The notes under the pieces are model-generated. The model did no database searches, was not told the origin of the DNA, and saw nothing but the letters and a program-made list of their open reading frames with translations. Shown in pieces: positions 17,545-26,494 of a stretch of DNA of 52,204 nucleotides. Both the position numbers and the translations under genes were made by a program. This DNA is from Deltaproteobacteria bacterium (GTDB taxonomy: Bacteria > Desulfobacterota > Dissulfuribacteria > Dissulfuribacterales > UBA3076). The stretch spans positions 36,053 through 88,256 of the forward strand of contig PQXD01000004.1 of NCBI GenBank assembly GCA_003194485.1, given 5' to 3'. Within the stretch, counting starts at the first letter, position 1. Each line of letters opens with the position of its first letter.

Positions 17545-18219
17545 CTAAGAATGAGTCATGCCTGACGACACATTCCGGTCCCTGATTTCGTATAGTATCT
17601 TCTCAAGGACCTCTTCTGCAGTGAGATCGGATGAATCCACTACAATGCAATCAGGGGCGGCCTGGAGTGGTGCGATAGAGCGCGTTGAATCCGCCTTGTC
17701 CCTGGCCTTGATTTGGGCCAGTATCTCTTCGTATGCTACCTCTTCTCCCTGATTTTCCAACTGCCTCTTCCGTCGTCTGGCCCGCTCTTCGGCAGAGGCC
17801 GTGAGAAATATTTTGTGGGCGGCCTGCGGGAAGACCACTGTGCCCATATCCCTGCCCTCCGCCACTAATTGACCCTGCCTGCCGAGGTCTCTCTGCATTC
17901 TGGTCAGATATTCCCTCACCACGGCAACCCTGGAAACCGCTGAAGAGAGCCTGTCCATTTCAGGGGTGCGAATAAGGGACGAGACATCCTTTCCGTTCAC
18001 CAGGATATGGTCCCCACGGAATCCCAGCCTCAAATTATTGCATAGCTTTGAAAGAGCCTTTTCGTCTCCGGCGTCCAGTCCTTTTTGCCAGGCAGCCCAG
18101 GCCACCGCCCTGTACATGGCTCCCGTATCGAGATACGTGTACCCCAGGCGCCTTGCTAGTTCTTTACTGACCGTGCTCTTGCCGGCCCCGGCCGGCCCGT
18201 CAATGGTGATGATATTCAA
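17545..18219 (-). CDS. cmk: Cytidylate kinase
   Basis: Phosphorylates CMP and dCMP with ATP in pyrimidine nucleotide recycling. The 224-residue protein has P-loop GPAGAGKST near residues 8-16, YLDTGAMYRAVAW near 30-42, the CMP-binding insert VSRVAVVREYL, VAEGRDMGTVVFP near 119-131, and the lid region RARRRKRQLENQGEE. It begins MNIITIDGPAGAG, so the start is clear. It ends at a good terminator. The 78-base gap upstream to the SGNH gene shows no obvious promoter. Confidence 0.96.
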   Translation of the reverse strand: MNIITIDGPAGAGKSTVSKELARRLGYTYLDTGAMYRAVAWAAWQKGLDAGDEKALSKLCNNLRLGFRGDHILVNGKDVSSLIRTPEMDRLSSAVSRVAVVREYLTRMQRDLGRQGQLVAEGRDMGTVVFPQAAHKIFLTASAEERARRRKRQLENQGEEVAYEEILAQIKARDKADSTRSIAPLQAAPDCIVVDSSDLTAEEVLEKILYEIRDRNVSSGMTHS

Positions 18220-18297
18220 AAAGAAATAACTCCCCGTTTTCGCATACCACTTTCAGGTCATTTTTTGTTAGTTGTGCTTTACTGCGACAATGTAATT

Positions 18298-19782
18298 TTA
18301 CTCGCGATCGAAACCCTTCGAAAGGCTATCCTTTTCAGCAGTGAAGTACCTGAACAATTCGTCTGCGATAGTAATATGTCCAAGGGGAGTCCAGTGCTGG
18401 TCATAGGTGTAGTAGACCTGACGACCTCCCGCAGCCATTTTCTGCAACGCGGCAGTAGTGCTGACAAATTCGATGTCCTGGTTTTGGCAAAATTCGCGCA
18501 AGACTTTCTCCTGGGTCCCCAATCGGTCGTACAGTTTGTTCTTGAATTCTTCAGGCGGAGGCAGCCCGCGTTTTTTGAATGAAGCAAAGGCATGCAGATG
18601 TTCCGGTGAAATGTTTTCTTTTACCAAAGGCATTACTACATGGGGTTTGCTGGGGGCATATGCGAAAACCAGGCGGATCCCCTCCCGATCGCAGATATCT
18701 TTGATCATTTTAAAAACCTTGGCCGCGCTGGTCCAGCCAACGGATTGTCGAAATTCGCATTCGGTCCAATATAGGCGTGTCAGACGCTTGGGCCTGAAAG
18801 CATAGTACTTGGCATCAGGACCAGAGGGCACCTCAACAGGCATCCAGGAGAGTATTTCAACACCGGGGACCGGGCCGTGGGCATTGATGGGGCCCAGGTA
18901 CTTGATAAATGCGGTTTTGAAACCCATTACAACAGGAGAATATTTGATGGCCTTCTCAATCCTTTTACCCAAAGGTTGTTCCGGGCTGGTCGAACCCTTT
19001 TTAAGTCTGATGCCTTTAAAGTCATTTCCTTCGTAAATCATGAAGATAGCAATCTTTGGTTTGAGATCCAGGCCAAAAGCACGAAATACGTTAAGATAAT
19101 AGTCCGGCCGACCGCCCGAAATCCCCAGATTGTAGACGTTGCGGTTCAGTTTTTTCCCCAAGAGAACAGGCCACGGCTCATCGTCGGATACCCGTGACCC
19201 TTCTGTGAAAGAATCACCCACTGTAACAATATCGTACTGCTCAAAACTGGTGAGGTTCCGGTATCCACGGGCATCGACCGTTAGGGTGAGGTCAACCGCA
19301 GGGTATCCTTGTGGGGCATCGGGATAGGAGCGGGCAGCAGGCGGGACATCGGCGTAACGGACTCTGTAAAGTCTGTTAGGGGGACGGTGGCGTACAACAT
19401 CATGGATCTGGTCCCCTCCCGGCCAATCCTTTCGGAATTTTACTTCCTTTTCGACATAACGCGGTTTGCGAGTAAGCTGTCCCAGGATATGGGTCGCCAG
19501 CGTGGCAAGGATAACCGAAAACACGAGGGCTACAACACGAAAGGCCACTTGTTTACTGCTGAGCTTTATCGAGGCCCAAAGGGCATAAGCAGCAAGCCAA
19601 AGGATCGGCGTGAGAAAAAAGAAAAGGGAAAACCTCTCCACGGAGTATCTGCCAAGCAGGACATGGCGGTGTCGCGCAATCAGCTCCACGACATTGCTGG
19701 GAAAAAACCAAATGCAAAAACTGAGCAATACAATACCCAGCCCCAAACAGATTTTGATTCGCTTTCCCCTTACTTTTTCCAT
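18298..19782 (-). CDS. Membrane-anchored SGNH/GDSL hydrolase of a polysaccharide locus
   Basis: A 494-residue protein with three N-terminal membrane segments (about residues 11-30, 50-70 and 80-103) and a large extracytoplasmic SGNH-fold domain. The catalytic GDS block is VTVGDSFTEG near residue 186-195. Block II looks like YNLGISGGRPDYY, block III like YEGNDFKG, and the C-terminal Asp-x-x-His like YDQHWTPLGH. Such proteins are often acyl-ester hydrolases or O-acetyltransferase partners in exopolysaccharide synthesis. It follows carbamoyltransferase, SxtJ and DUF5989 genes on the same strand, so it probably modifies the same glycan. The substrate is unknown. Confidence 0.8.
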   Translation of the reverse strand: MEKVRGKRIKICLGLGIVLLSFCIWFFPSNVVELIARHRHVLLGRYSVERFSLFFFLTPILWLAAYALWASIKLSSKQVAFRVVALVFSVILATLATHILGQLTRKPRYVEKEVKFRKDWPGGDQIHDVVRHRPPNRLYRVRYADVPPAARSYPDAPQGYPAVDLTLTVDARGYRNLTSFEQYDIVTVGDSFTEGSRVSDDEPWPVLLGKKLNRNVYNLGISGGRPDYYLNVFRAFGLDLKPKIAIFMIYEGNDFKGIRLKKGSTSPEQPLGKRIEKAIKYSPVVMGFKTAFIKYLGPINAHGPVPGVEILSWMPVEVPSGPDAKYYAFRPKRLTRLYWTECEFRQSVGWTSAAKVFKMIKDICDREGIRLVFAYAPSKPHVVMPLVKENISPEHLHAFASFKKRGLPPPEEFKNKLYDRLGTQEKVLREFCQNQDIEFVSTTAALQKMAAGGRQVYYTYDQHWTPLGHITIADELFRYFTAEKDSLSKGFDRE

Positions 19783-19831
19783 TTCGCTTGCAATGACAAT
19801 TACGCATGCAGTAATCTGCGAAATCTATGGA

Positions 19832-19990
19832 TTAAAACAGGGCATAGATAAATGGTGCCACTGCACTACTCTCCGTGAAAACAATCAGTGCACCTAAAAG
19901 GACAAGAACCAACACAATGGGCAATAGCCAATAACGCTTGCTGACCTTCAGGAATTCCCAGAATTCGGTTATGATGGATTGATTCGCCAT
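19832..19990 (-). CDS. DUF5989 small membrane protein
   Basis: A 52-residue protein, short enough to be missed by many gene finders: MANQSIITEFWEFLKVSKRY, then a single membrane helix (WLLPIVLVLVLLGALIVF), then SSAVAPFIYALF. This matches the DUF5989 pattern, which is known to sit next to sxtJ and carbamoyltransferase genes. ATG 19988-19990 follows AGGAGAG. It is ten bases after the SxtJ stop and 49 bases before the SGNH gene. Its function is unknown; it may be a membrane subunit of the modification complex. Confidence 0.85.
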   Translation of the reverse strand: MANQSIITEFWEFLKVSKRYWLLPIVLVLVLLGALIVFTESSAVAPFIYALF

Positions 19991-19999
19991 ATCTCTCTC

Positions 20000-20401
20000 C
20001 TAATATCGTTTTATAAACCGTTCCTTGGGTTGCGCAGGTTCCGCGCGGTCTACCCAGTAAGACGAAGTCTCTCTATCAGGCATTACAGGAAGTGGGCGCC
20101 CGCCAAAAATCCGCTTTATAAGAGCCGAAGGGGTAATCACCAGATAGTATGCCAGGGTGAGAATCAAGACGGTTACAATTGTTCCCAGGAAGTGAGCAAT
20201 TTTTAGCCATCCAGCATAGATAGGCCTTAAGCGGGAAGGAACCAAAATGAAACCACACCCTAAAATAGATAATAAACCAAAGATGTAAAAAGGAACAAGT
20301 CTTTTGCTCCAAAGCCCCAAAGCGCACAGAGACCCAAACAAGACAAAGGCAACTAGTCCGAATCTCCGGATTTCTCTGCTGTCAGTCGAGTTCCAGTTCA
20401 T
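20000..20401 (-). CDS. SxtJ-family membrane protein
   Basis: A 133-residue protein with about four membrane segments (residues 14-50 and 60-90), matching the SxtJ family, which accompanies carbamoyltransferases. ATG 20399-20401 lies inside the 3' end of the carbamoyltransferase gene (20-base overlap), indicating translational coupling. The C-terminal tail is soluble and ends PKERFIKRY. A longer ORF to 20545 has no membrane-protein features in its extension and was not used. Function is unknown. Confidence 0.8.
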   Translation of the reverse strand: MNWNSTDSREIRRFGLVAFVLFGSLCALGLWSKRLVPFYIFGLLSILGCGFILVPSRLRPIYAGWLKIAHFLGTIVTVLILTLAYYLVITPSALIKRIFGGRPLPVMPDRETSSYWVDRAEPAQPKERFIKRY

Positions 20402-22208
20402 TACGCCAGTCTCCCTTTTCTTCCCAGGACGGTTGTTCCTTCTTAAACAATATACAGTCTTCCATGACCAGCACATCCATATCTGTGCGCATAAAACACC
20501 GGTAAGCGTCCTGCGGCGTGCAGATGATGGGCTCTCCTCGGACATTGAAACTCGTATTGACTATCACTGCACAGCCGGTCAATCTCTCAAATTCTGAGAT
20601 GACGGCGTGATAGTCAGGCTTCTGTTTTTGATTTACTGTCTGGAGGCGGGCAGAATAATCCAAGTGAGTGACGGCCGGTATGTCGCTTCTTTTCACCTTG
20701 AGGCGTTCCAGCATTGACATTCCCTCACCAAAGGGCTGAGGAAGACGTCTTTCCTCCCTGACACCCGCAACCAGAAGCATATACGGGTTTGGCCTGTCTA
20801 CGTCAAAGTATTCGGAGGCCTTTTCCTCTAATACAGAAGGGGCAAACGGCCTGAAAGATTCCCGGTACTTTATTTTAAGGTTCATGACGGTCTGGGTATC
20901 TTCCCGCCTGGGGTCTCCAAGAATGCTCCTCGCCCCCAAAGCCCTTGGCCCAAACTCCATGCGTCCCGTCATGTATCCCACGATCTTTCCTTCAGAGATC
21001 TGCTCGGCAATGATTTTGGCTCTCTTACCTGAGTCGAGTTCATGATAGGGGTAATTTTCGCTTTTAAGAAACATTTTGACTGCTTCATTGGAAAAAGAAG
21101 GTCCGAGATATGATCCCTGCTGACTATCATAGCCTATAGGATCCGGCCTTTTATTTACAAGATACCGGTGCCAAACGGATAGGGCTGCTCCCAGCGCTCC
21201 ACCGGCATCTCCAGCAGCAGGCTGTATCCATATATCTTCAAAGGGACCTTCCCTCAGTATCCGGCCGTTGGCAACACAGTTAAGGGCCACCCCACCCGCA
21301 AGGCAGAGATTTTTTTGATTTGTTTCTTTGTAAACATGGTTTGCCATTCTTAAGACGGTTTCTTCGATAACGGCTTGAATACTTGCAGCAATGTCCATTT
21401 CCCTTTGGGTGATGTCCGTTTCAGGTCTGCGGCGAGGGCCGCCAAAGAGTTTGGCAAAGCGCCTGTTCGTCATGCGCAGGCCGCCCAGGAAATCAAAGTA
21501 AGAGAGATTTAACCGGACGGAGCCATCTTCTTTCAGATCTACCAATTCCGAGAGGATGAGATCTTTGTACCGGGGCACGCCGTATGGGGCCAGACCCATG
21601 AGCTTGTATTCGCCGGAGTTGACTTTGAACCCGCAAAAATAAGTAAAGGCGGAATAAAGCAACCCGAGAGAATCGGGGAAATGGAGCTCTTTCAGCAAAG
21701 TAATGTCCTCATCCTTTCCAAATCCGCAACTTGCAGTAGCCCATTCCCCCACGCCGTCAATGGTCAAAATGGCCGCCTCTTTAAAGGGCGACGGATAAAA
21801 GGCAGAGGCCGCGTGGGCTTCATGGTGCTCAGTAAAGAGGATATCCCCTTCATAGCCTGTTTCTCTGTATATAATTCTTGGAATATGCAGCTTCTGCCCG
21901 AGCCACAGAGGCATGGCCTCCAGCCAGGAGCGAAGGCCTCTAGGGGCTACTGTCAAGTAACTCATGAGGAGACGTTCAAAAGTCAGGAAGGGTTTGTCAT
22001 AGAAAACCACGTGATCCAGGTCTTGAATCGCAATGCCTGCTTCCTCTAAACAATACTTGATCGCGTTTTTCGGGAATTTCGGGTCATGTTTTTTTCGTGT
22101 GAATCGCTCCTCCTGGACCGCGGCCAGAATATCGCCGTCTCGGACAAGACAGGCAGCGCTGTCATGGTAAAAACATGAGATACCGAGTATGTATGTGCTA
22201 TCCCTCAT
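20382..22208 (-). CDS. Carbamoyltransferase, NodU/CmcH/TobZ family
   Basis: Transfers a carbamoyl group from carbamoyl phosphate, through carbamoyl-adenylate, to a hydroxyl of a sugar or antibiotic. The 608-residue protein has the N-terminal Kae1-like domain (ILGISCFYHDSAACLV at the start, EHHEAHAASAFYPSPF near residues 125-140, TIDGVGEWAT) and nucleotide-binding LCLAGGVALNCVANG near 303. The C-terminal carbamoyltransferase domain has GYMTGRMEFGPRALGARSI and IVNTSFNVRGEPI. It leads an operon with SxtJ, DUF5989 and an SGNH hydrolase. In this LPS/polysaccharide setting the acceptor is probably a surface glycan. Confidence 0.93.
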   Translation of the reverse strand: MRDSTYILGISCFYHDSAACLVRDGDILAAVQEERFTRKKHDPKFPKNAIKYCLEEAGIAIQDLDHVVFYDKPFLTFERLLMSYLTVAPRGLRSWLEAMPLWLGQKLHIPRIIYRETGYEGDILFTEHHEAHAASAFYPSPFKEAAILTIDGVGEWATASCGFGKDEDITLLKELHFPDSLGLLYSAFTYFCGFKVNSGEYKLMGLAPYGVPRYKDLILSELVDLKEDGSVRLNLSYFDFLGGLRMTNRRFAKLFGGPRRRPETDITQREMDIAASIQAVIEETVLRMANHVYKETNQKNLCLAGGVALNCVANGRILREGPFEDIWIQPAAGDAGGALGAALSVWHRYLVNKRPDPIGYDSQQGSYLGPSFSNEAVKMFLKSENYPYHELDSGKRAKIIAEQISEGKIVGYMTGRMEFGPRALGARSILGDPRREDTQTVMNLKIKYRESFRPFAPSVLEEKASEYFDVDRPNPYMLLVAGVREERRLPQPFGEGMSMLERLKVKRSDIPAVTHLDYSARLQTVNQKQKPDYHAVISEFERLTGCAVIVNTSFNVRGEPIICTPQDAYRCFMRTDMDVLVMEDCILFKKEQPSWEEKGDWRNELELD

Positions 22209-22298
22209 TGCTCCTTATCTTATCCTTCAATGTGATTATTCGCTTCCTGTCCGCAGGCTGCCAAGAAATGCTGACGATTACGTATAGTATGGAAAATA

Positions 22299-23138
22299 TT
22301 ACAGCCCGTGTTTAAGTGTATGACGCCTGATACGCTCACTTTTCCTGAGTACTGAGTGCCAGAGCGGAATCATCCCTCTTCTGGAATGATAAACTGAATT
22401 GTAAGTCTTCCAGAAACGCTGTATATCCTGCCTGGTTAAGTATTGTGCCGAGGAAAAGTGCAGTTGAGCAAGGTCTTTTACCTGCCATCTCCTGGGCAGC
22501 CTTCTATAACGTTCCACTCGCTGCAGGTCTATGAGGGTCAGAGGCAGGCCGTCCTGCTCTGAGCCGCACAGAAAGTGGCAGAGGTATAGATCCTGATGGT
22601 GCAGTCCCTCTGCGTGCATCCTTGCCACGATATTCGCTACTTCTTCAATGATCCTATGTTTTGCCGAAATGGCTTGTGTGTTTCTATGAGACCCTTCCCC
22701 AAAATTCCTTTCTGCCCACTCACTGAGTCTCATCACATGACTCACACCCTCTGAGAGGACCAAGGAACTCTCACCATCCTGGCCCCAGGCCACCGGTACA
22801 GGCCCGGGAAGGCCAAGCTGTAAAAAAATCCACATGGCATGCCACTCCTGCCCGGCACCAGGAGCCGGACGCCTCAGCCTGAGATATGCCTTCAACCTTT
22901 CCCGTATCTTGGGCAACGTATAGCGTTTAAGAAAAAAAGCCCTTTTTTCTCCGCTCTCCGTTTCGAGATCAAGCCGAACGGTATTTCGCTCTTTAATGGC
23001 ACACTTTGCCACCGCGTGTCCCGGGTGCGACATCAGCGCCTTAAAAGTTGCAAGACCATTGGATTCAAGGAGCGGGAGAAACGCCCTGTTGACCTCAAGC
23101 CTACCTCCATCTATTATTGCAATCTTCGAGTTATTCAT
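22299..23138 (-). CDS. LPS core heptose kinase-like protein (WaaP/RfaP family)
   Basis: A 279-residue member of the protein-kinase-like WaaP/Kdo-kinase group, which phosphorylates LPS core sugars with ATP. The catalytic loop is HHQDLYLCHFL near residues 180-190, very close to the WaaP form, and the metal-binding aspartate is in TLIDLQRVER near 201-210. The phosphate-anchoring lysine is probably in FFLKRY near 68-73. ATG 23136-23138 gives normal length; the longer ORF up to 23273 extends into a low-complexity 5' region. It is divergent from asnB. Confidence 0.85.
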   Translation of the reverse strand: MNNSKIAIIDGGRLEVNRAFLPLLESNGLATFKALMSHPGHAVAKCAIKERNTVRLDLETESGEKRAFFLKRYTLPKIRERLKAYLRLRRPAPGAGQEWHAMWIFLQLGLPGPVPVAWGQDGESSLVLSEGVSHVMRLSEWAERNFGEGSHRNTQAISAKHRIIEEVANIVARMHAEGLHHQDLYLCHFLCGSEQDGLPLTLIDLQRVERYRRLPRRWQVKDLAQLHFSSAQYLTRQDIQRFWKTYNSVYHSRRGMIPLWHSVLRKSERIRRHTLKHGL

Positions 23139-23264
23139 ACAAGATCTTTTTATCGGTTTTCCCTTTGAATTCTGCGAAGGAAAAGGTAAGCTATTCTCCC
23201 GTGTATCACAATATTTTCTGCCGCTTTGGACCCGTCCGTAGCGGTATCGAAAGCCTACAAGCCG

Positions 23265-23293
23265 TTGGGTCAATTATCAAGTTGCACTATAAT
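23265..23293 (+). promoter_or_regulatory. Candidate promoter for asnB and the downstream glycosyltransferases
   Basis: A perfect TATAAT (23288-23293) has a weak TTGGGT 17 bases upstream (23265-23270). It lies about 130 bases before asnB, in the gap between divergent genes. Confidence 0.45.
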
Positions 23294-23424
23294 AAAGAAA
23301 ATCGTGTAAACATCAAAGAACTACCTTTCCAAGATAGATACCACTTAAATAAATTGTAAAAACACAGGCAATATAATATTTCTAAAGCAACTATTGGCCA
23401 GTTAACACTATTTAACGCTATATC

Positions 23425-25323
23425 ATGTGCGGAATAGCAGGATACTCCTTAAAAGAAAACAGCCTATCAGGTACTCAAAGGCGTCTTGAGGAGGCATCTT
23501 CTCTTCTCTCGCATAGAGGACCTGACGGAAGCGGCATCTATTTTGACAATAGGACAGGTCTTGCCCACAAAAGACTGGCAATCATCGATATCAAAGGAGG
23601 AGCTCAGCCGCTTACGGATGCCACAGGAGAAATAACAGTAATTTTTAACGGTGAAATCTACAACTTTTCAGAGCTGAAACACGAGCTCGAAAAAAAGGGG
23701 TGTGTTTTCACCACGCGCTCAGATACAGAGGTGCTGGCAAATATCATCAGGATATATGGCAAGGCAGGCATTGAAAAACTAAAAGGAATGTTTGCTTTCT
23801 GTGCGCTTGACCATAACAGTGAAAGGGTTCTTGTTGTGCGGGACAGGCTTGGAGTAAAACCTCTATTCTATGTTGAAAACAGTTCCGGTTTTTTCTTTGC
23901 GTCGGAAATTCCGGCACTTCTTACACTTTCCGGATGTGACAGGAAGATTGATCCTGACGCCCTGGACCTGTTTTTGAGCCTTCGCTACGTCCCTCATCCC
24001 TTCTGTGCATTTAAAGAAATCAGAAGGCTTCCTCCCGGATATCTCCTGGAAGTGGAAAAAGGCAGAATAATTAACAATGCTCCATTCTGGTCAATGAATC
24101 CGGCAAAGAAAAACATGGATTACGGGCAGGCCTGTATTGAAACAAAAGAGCGTTTTGATCAGGCTGTGGTCAGACGTCTGGTATCAGATGTGCCCCTGGG
24201 GGCGTTTCTTTCAGGTGGCATTGATTCTTCCCTCACTGTTGCCGCCATGGCACTGCGAGGGCCGGTAAAGACCTTTTCAATAGGTTTTGAAGATGAGAAG
24301 TTCAATGAACTGCCTTATGCCAGACAGATTGCAGATCATCTGAACACGGATCACCATGAGTTTTATCTATCCTCGGAGTCCCTTTTAGAAGGACCGGAGA
24401 TCCTTGCCCTGTTTGGAGAACCCTTTTCTAATGAAACGGCTATTCCCCTCTACTTCCTGAGCAAATTTGCATCAGGAGAAGTCAAGGTCGCCCTTACAGG
24501 AGACGGGGGCGATGAGGCTTTTGGAGGATACAAGCGCTATGGCCACTGTATATTCATTAAAAGACTTGAAAGACTGTCTCTCCGGCATCCTTACTGCCAG
24601 CTAAGAAAAATCAGCACCTGGGCAGAGAGCATCCTGAACCGCAGACGCAAAAAAAAGAGTTTTCCTGCAAGGTCTGCCGACAGAGCGCTTCTGCTTAATC
24701 AGCCGATGCGCTATCTTGCCTTTCTTGAAATCTTTCCTTCAAGCTCCAGAAAGTTGCTGTTTAATCCAAGCGGTCCCCTGGCGGGAAAAACCGTGCATCC
24801 CACTGCCATTGATCTAATTGGATCATTCTACAACCAAATCAGAGACGACGAACTTGACAGGCTCCAGATTACCGATATAAACACCTATCTCCCCGGAGAC
24901 ATCCTGTTTTATTCCGATCACATGAGCATGGCCCACGGACTTGAATTGAGATCTCCCTTTCTTGATCATGATGTTCTGGAATTTGCCCTTAGCCTTCCAT
25001 CAGAATACCGCATGACAACGGACAGAAAGGGAAAACGCATCCTGAGAGATGCCTTTTCCGACCGTATTTCAAAAGCCATGTTCGAAAGACCTAAAAAGGG
25101 ATTCTCCATACCCCTGGCCCGGTGGATTGGGGGACCGCTGAAAAACAAGGTGCAAGAAGTAATTATGGATGCCCCGGATGACTTCTACAGGCTTTTTGAA
25201 AAACAGGGTGTATCCAATCTGCTCAGCTCTGAAATTGGAAAAAATGGACTTAAGGCACGCCAGTTGTGGTCACTTTTCATCCTGGCCAAGTGGATGGCCC
25301 AGTTCAAGGCGGTGCTGCCATGA
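23425..25323 (+). CDS. asnB: Glutamine-dependent asparagine synthase-type amidotransferase
   Basis: The AsnB family uses glutamine and ATP to amidate aspartate. In polysaccharide loci, paralogs probably amidate sugar carboxylates. The 632-residue protein starts MCGIAGYS, so Cys2 is the glutaminase nucleophile. The N-terminal Ntn domain has SHRGPDGSGIY and FNGEIYNF. The synthetase domain has the pyrophosphate-binding loop LSGGIDSSLTVAA near residues 262-274 and TGDGGDEAFGGYKRY near 358-372. It overlaps the next gene by ATGA (25320-25323), starting an operon with GT9, GT4 and a kinase. Whether it makes asparagine or modifies a glycan cannot be settled. Confidence 0.9.
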   Translation: MCGIAGYSLKENSLSGTQRRLEEASSLLSHRGPDGSGIYFDNRTGLAHKRLAIIDIKGGAQPLTDATGEITVIFNGEIYNFSELKHELEKKGCVFTTRSDTEVLANIIRIYGKAGIEKLKGMFAFCALDHNSERVLVVRDRLGVKPLFYVENSSGFFFASEIPALLTLSGCDRKIDPDALDLFLSLRYVPHPFCAFKEIRRLPPGYLLEVEKGRIINNAPFWSMNPAKKNMDYGQACIETKERFDQAVVRRLVSDVPLGAFLSGGIDSSLTVAAMALRGPVKTFSIGFEDEKFNELPYARQIADHLNTDHHEFYLSSESLLEGPEILALFGEPFSNETAIPLYFLSKFASGEVKVALTGDGGDEAFGGYKRYGHCIFIKRLERLSLRHPYCQLRKISTWAESILNRRRKKKSFPARSADRALLLNQPMRYLAFLEIFPSSSRKLLFNPSGPLAGKTVHPTAIDLIGSFYNQIRDDELDRLQITDINTYLPGDILFYSDHMSMAHGLELRSPFLDHDVLEFALSLPSEYRMTTDRKGKRILRDAFSDRISKAMFERPKKGFSIPLARWIGGPLKNKVQEVIMDAPDDFYRLFEKQGVSNLLSSEIGKNGLKARQLWSLFILAKWMAQFKAVLP

Positions 25324-26480
25324 AACTCTTAAACAAGGCAGCATGGAAGGCTGTTCTGATCACAAAGGGGAAGAAAAAGGAAAGAAAAAAAACAGTCAAT
25401 GAACTTAACCCCGACAAGATCAGTAATGTATTGGCAGTTTCCTCAACTGCCATAGGAGACACCCTGCTCTCCACACCAGCGGTGAGAACTACGCACCGCA
25501 TTCTTCCAAATGCATCCATAGATTTCATGGTCAGGGAAAAATTTTCCGTACTTTTTGAAAACAATCCTGATATCAGGTCAGTAGTTCCCTATTACGGAGG
25601 GTACAAGAGATTGTTTTCCCTGTTAAACAGAATCAAGTCGGGAAATTACGATCTGTGTCTGGTATTTCATGACAGTGATCCCTGCCCTGTTCAGGCCGCC
25701 TACCTGGCCCGGATTCCTTTTATTGCCCGTATCGGTTTTAAGGATGAAACCGTTGCCCCGTTTCTTAATGTAAGGGTCCCATACAGAGATGAAGTACATG
25801 TAATAGAACAGAGGCTCGACGTGTTACGCACACTTTTCAAGGTAAAACTTGATTCCCCACGAGATAAGCGTCTGGTACTGCATGTAGTGGTTGAAGAGGT
25901 AGAAACATTTTGGGATGATCTGCTTAATGGCCTGGGACGCAACTATGCAAAAAACAAAAGAATAGGATTTCAGATATCTGCCTCAAGACCATATAAGGCG
26001 TGGCCAAAGAGGCACTTTTCAGAACTTGGGAAGAGACTCTTGGCTGATTCAGAAGATGTTAATATCATACTGTTCGGAGGACCTGGAGATGAAAAGATTG
26101 GCAAGGAGATAGCTGAAGGGATAACAACTGTCTCCAGTCGGAAATCCAGAATAATCAACCTTGCAGGGCGCCTGCCCCTGAAAGAGCTGCCTGCCGCGCT
26201 CAAAGGGCTGGATCTCTTTATAACCAATGATACAGGCCCTTTTCATATTGCAGTGGCACTGAAGACCCCTACAATATCTCTTTTTGTGCCAAGTACTGCG
26301 CGTCATACAGGACCATACCAGGACCTCGAAATCCACAAGGTCATAAGGAAGCCTAAACCATGCTCGCCATGTATTCAAAAATATTGTAATGATCCAAACT
26401 GCATGTCCATAATCAGTGTTGAAGAGGTATTCCGGGCCGCAAAAACCAGTTTGAGCCAAAGAGCTTTTCTTGAAGTATAA
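25320..26480 (+). CDS. Glycosyltransferase family 9 (heptosyltransferase-like)
   Basis: GT9 enzymes add heptose from ADP-heptose to the LPS inner core. The 386-residue protein has an N-terminal phosphate-loop-like stretch AVSSTAIGDTLLSTPAV near residues 40-56. The C-terminal signature FITNDTGPFHIAVALKTPTISLF follows near 300-322. A cysteine cluster, PCSPCIQKYCNDPNCM, common in the family, lies near the end. ATG 25320 overlaps the asnB stop by four bases, and the ORF before that is an asnB shadow. A basic 30-residue N-terminus precedes the domain. Confidence 0.9.
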   Translation: MKLLNKAAWKAVLITKGKKKERKKTVNELNPDKISNVLAVSSTAIGDTLLSTPAVRTTHRILPNASIDFMVREKFSVLFENNPDIRSVVPYYGGYKRLFSLLNRIKSGNYDLCLVFHDSDPCPVQAAYLARIPFIARIGFKDETVAPFLNVRVPYRDEVHVIEQRLDVLRTLFKVKLDSPRDKRLVLHVVVEEVETFWDDLLNGLGRNYAKNKRIGFQISASRPYKAWPKRHFSELGKRLLADSEDVNIILFGGPGDEKIGKEIAEGITTVSSRKSRIINLAGRLPLKELPAALKGLDLFITNDTGPFHIAVALKTPTISLFVPSTARHTGPYQDLEIHKVIRKPKPCSPCIQKYCNDPNCMSIISVEEVFRAAKTSLSQRAFLEV

Positions 26481-26494
26481 AACGTAAGGACAAA

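Noticed and set aside
22299-23273. The longer 324-residue version of the WaaP-like protein
   Set aside because: The first 45 residues have no family similarity and are low complexity; ATG 23136-23138 gives a normal-length kinase.
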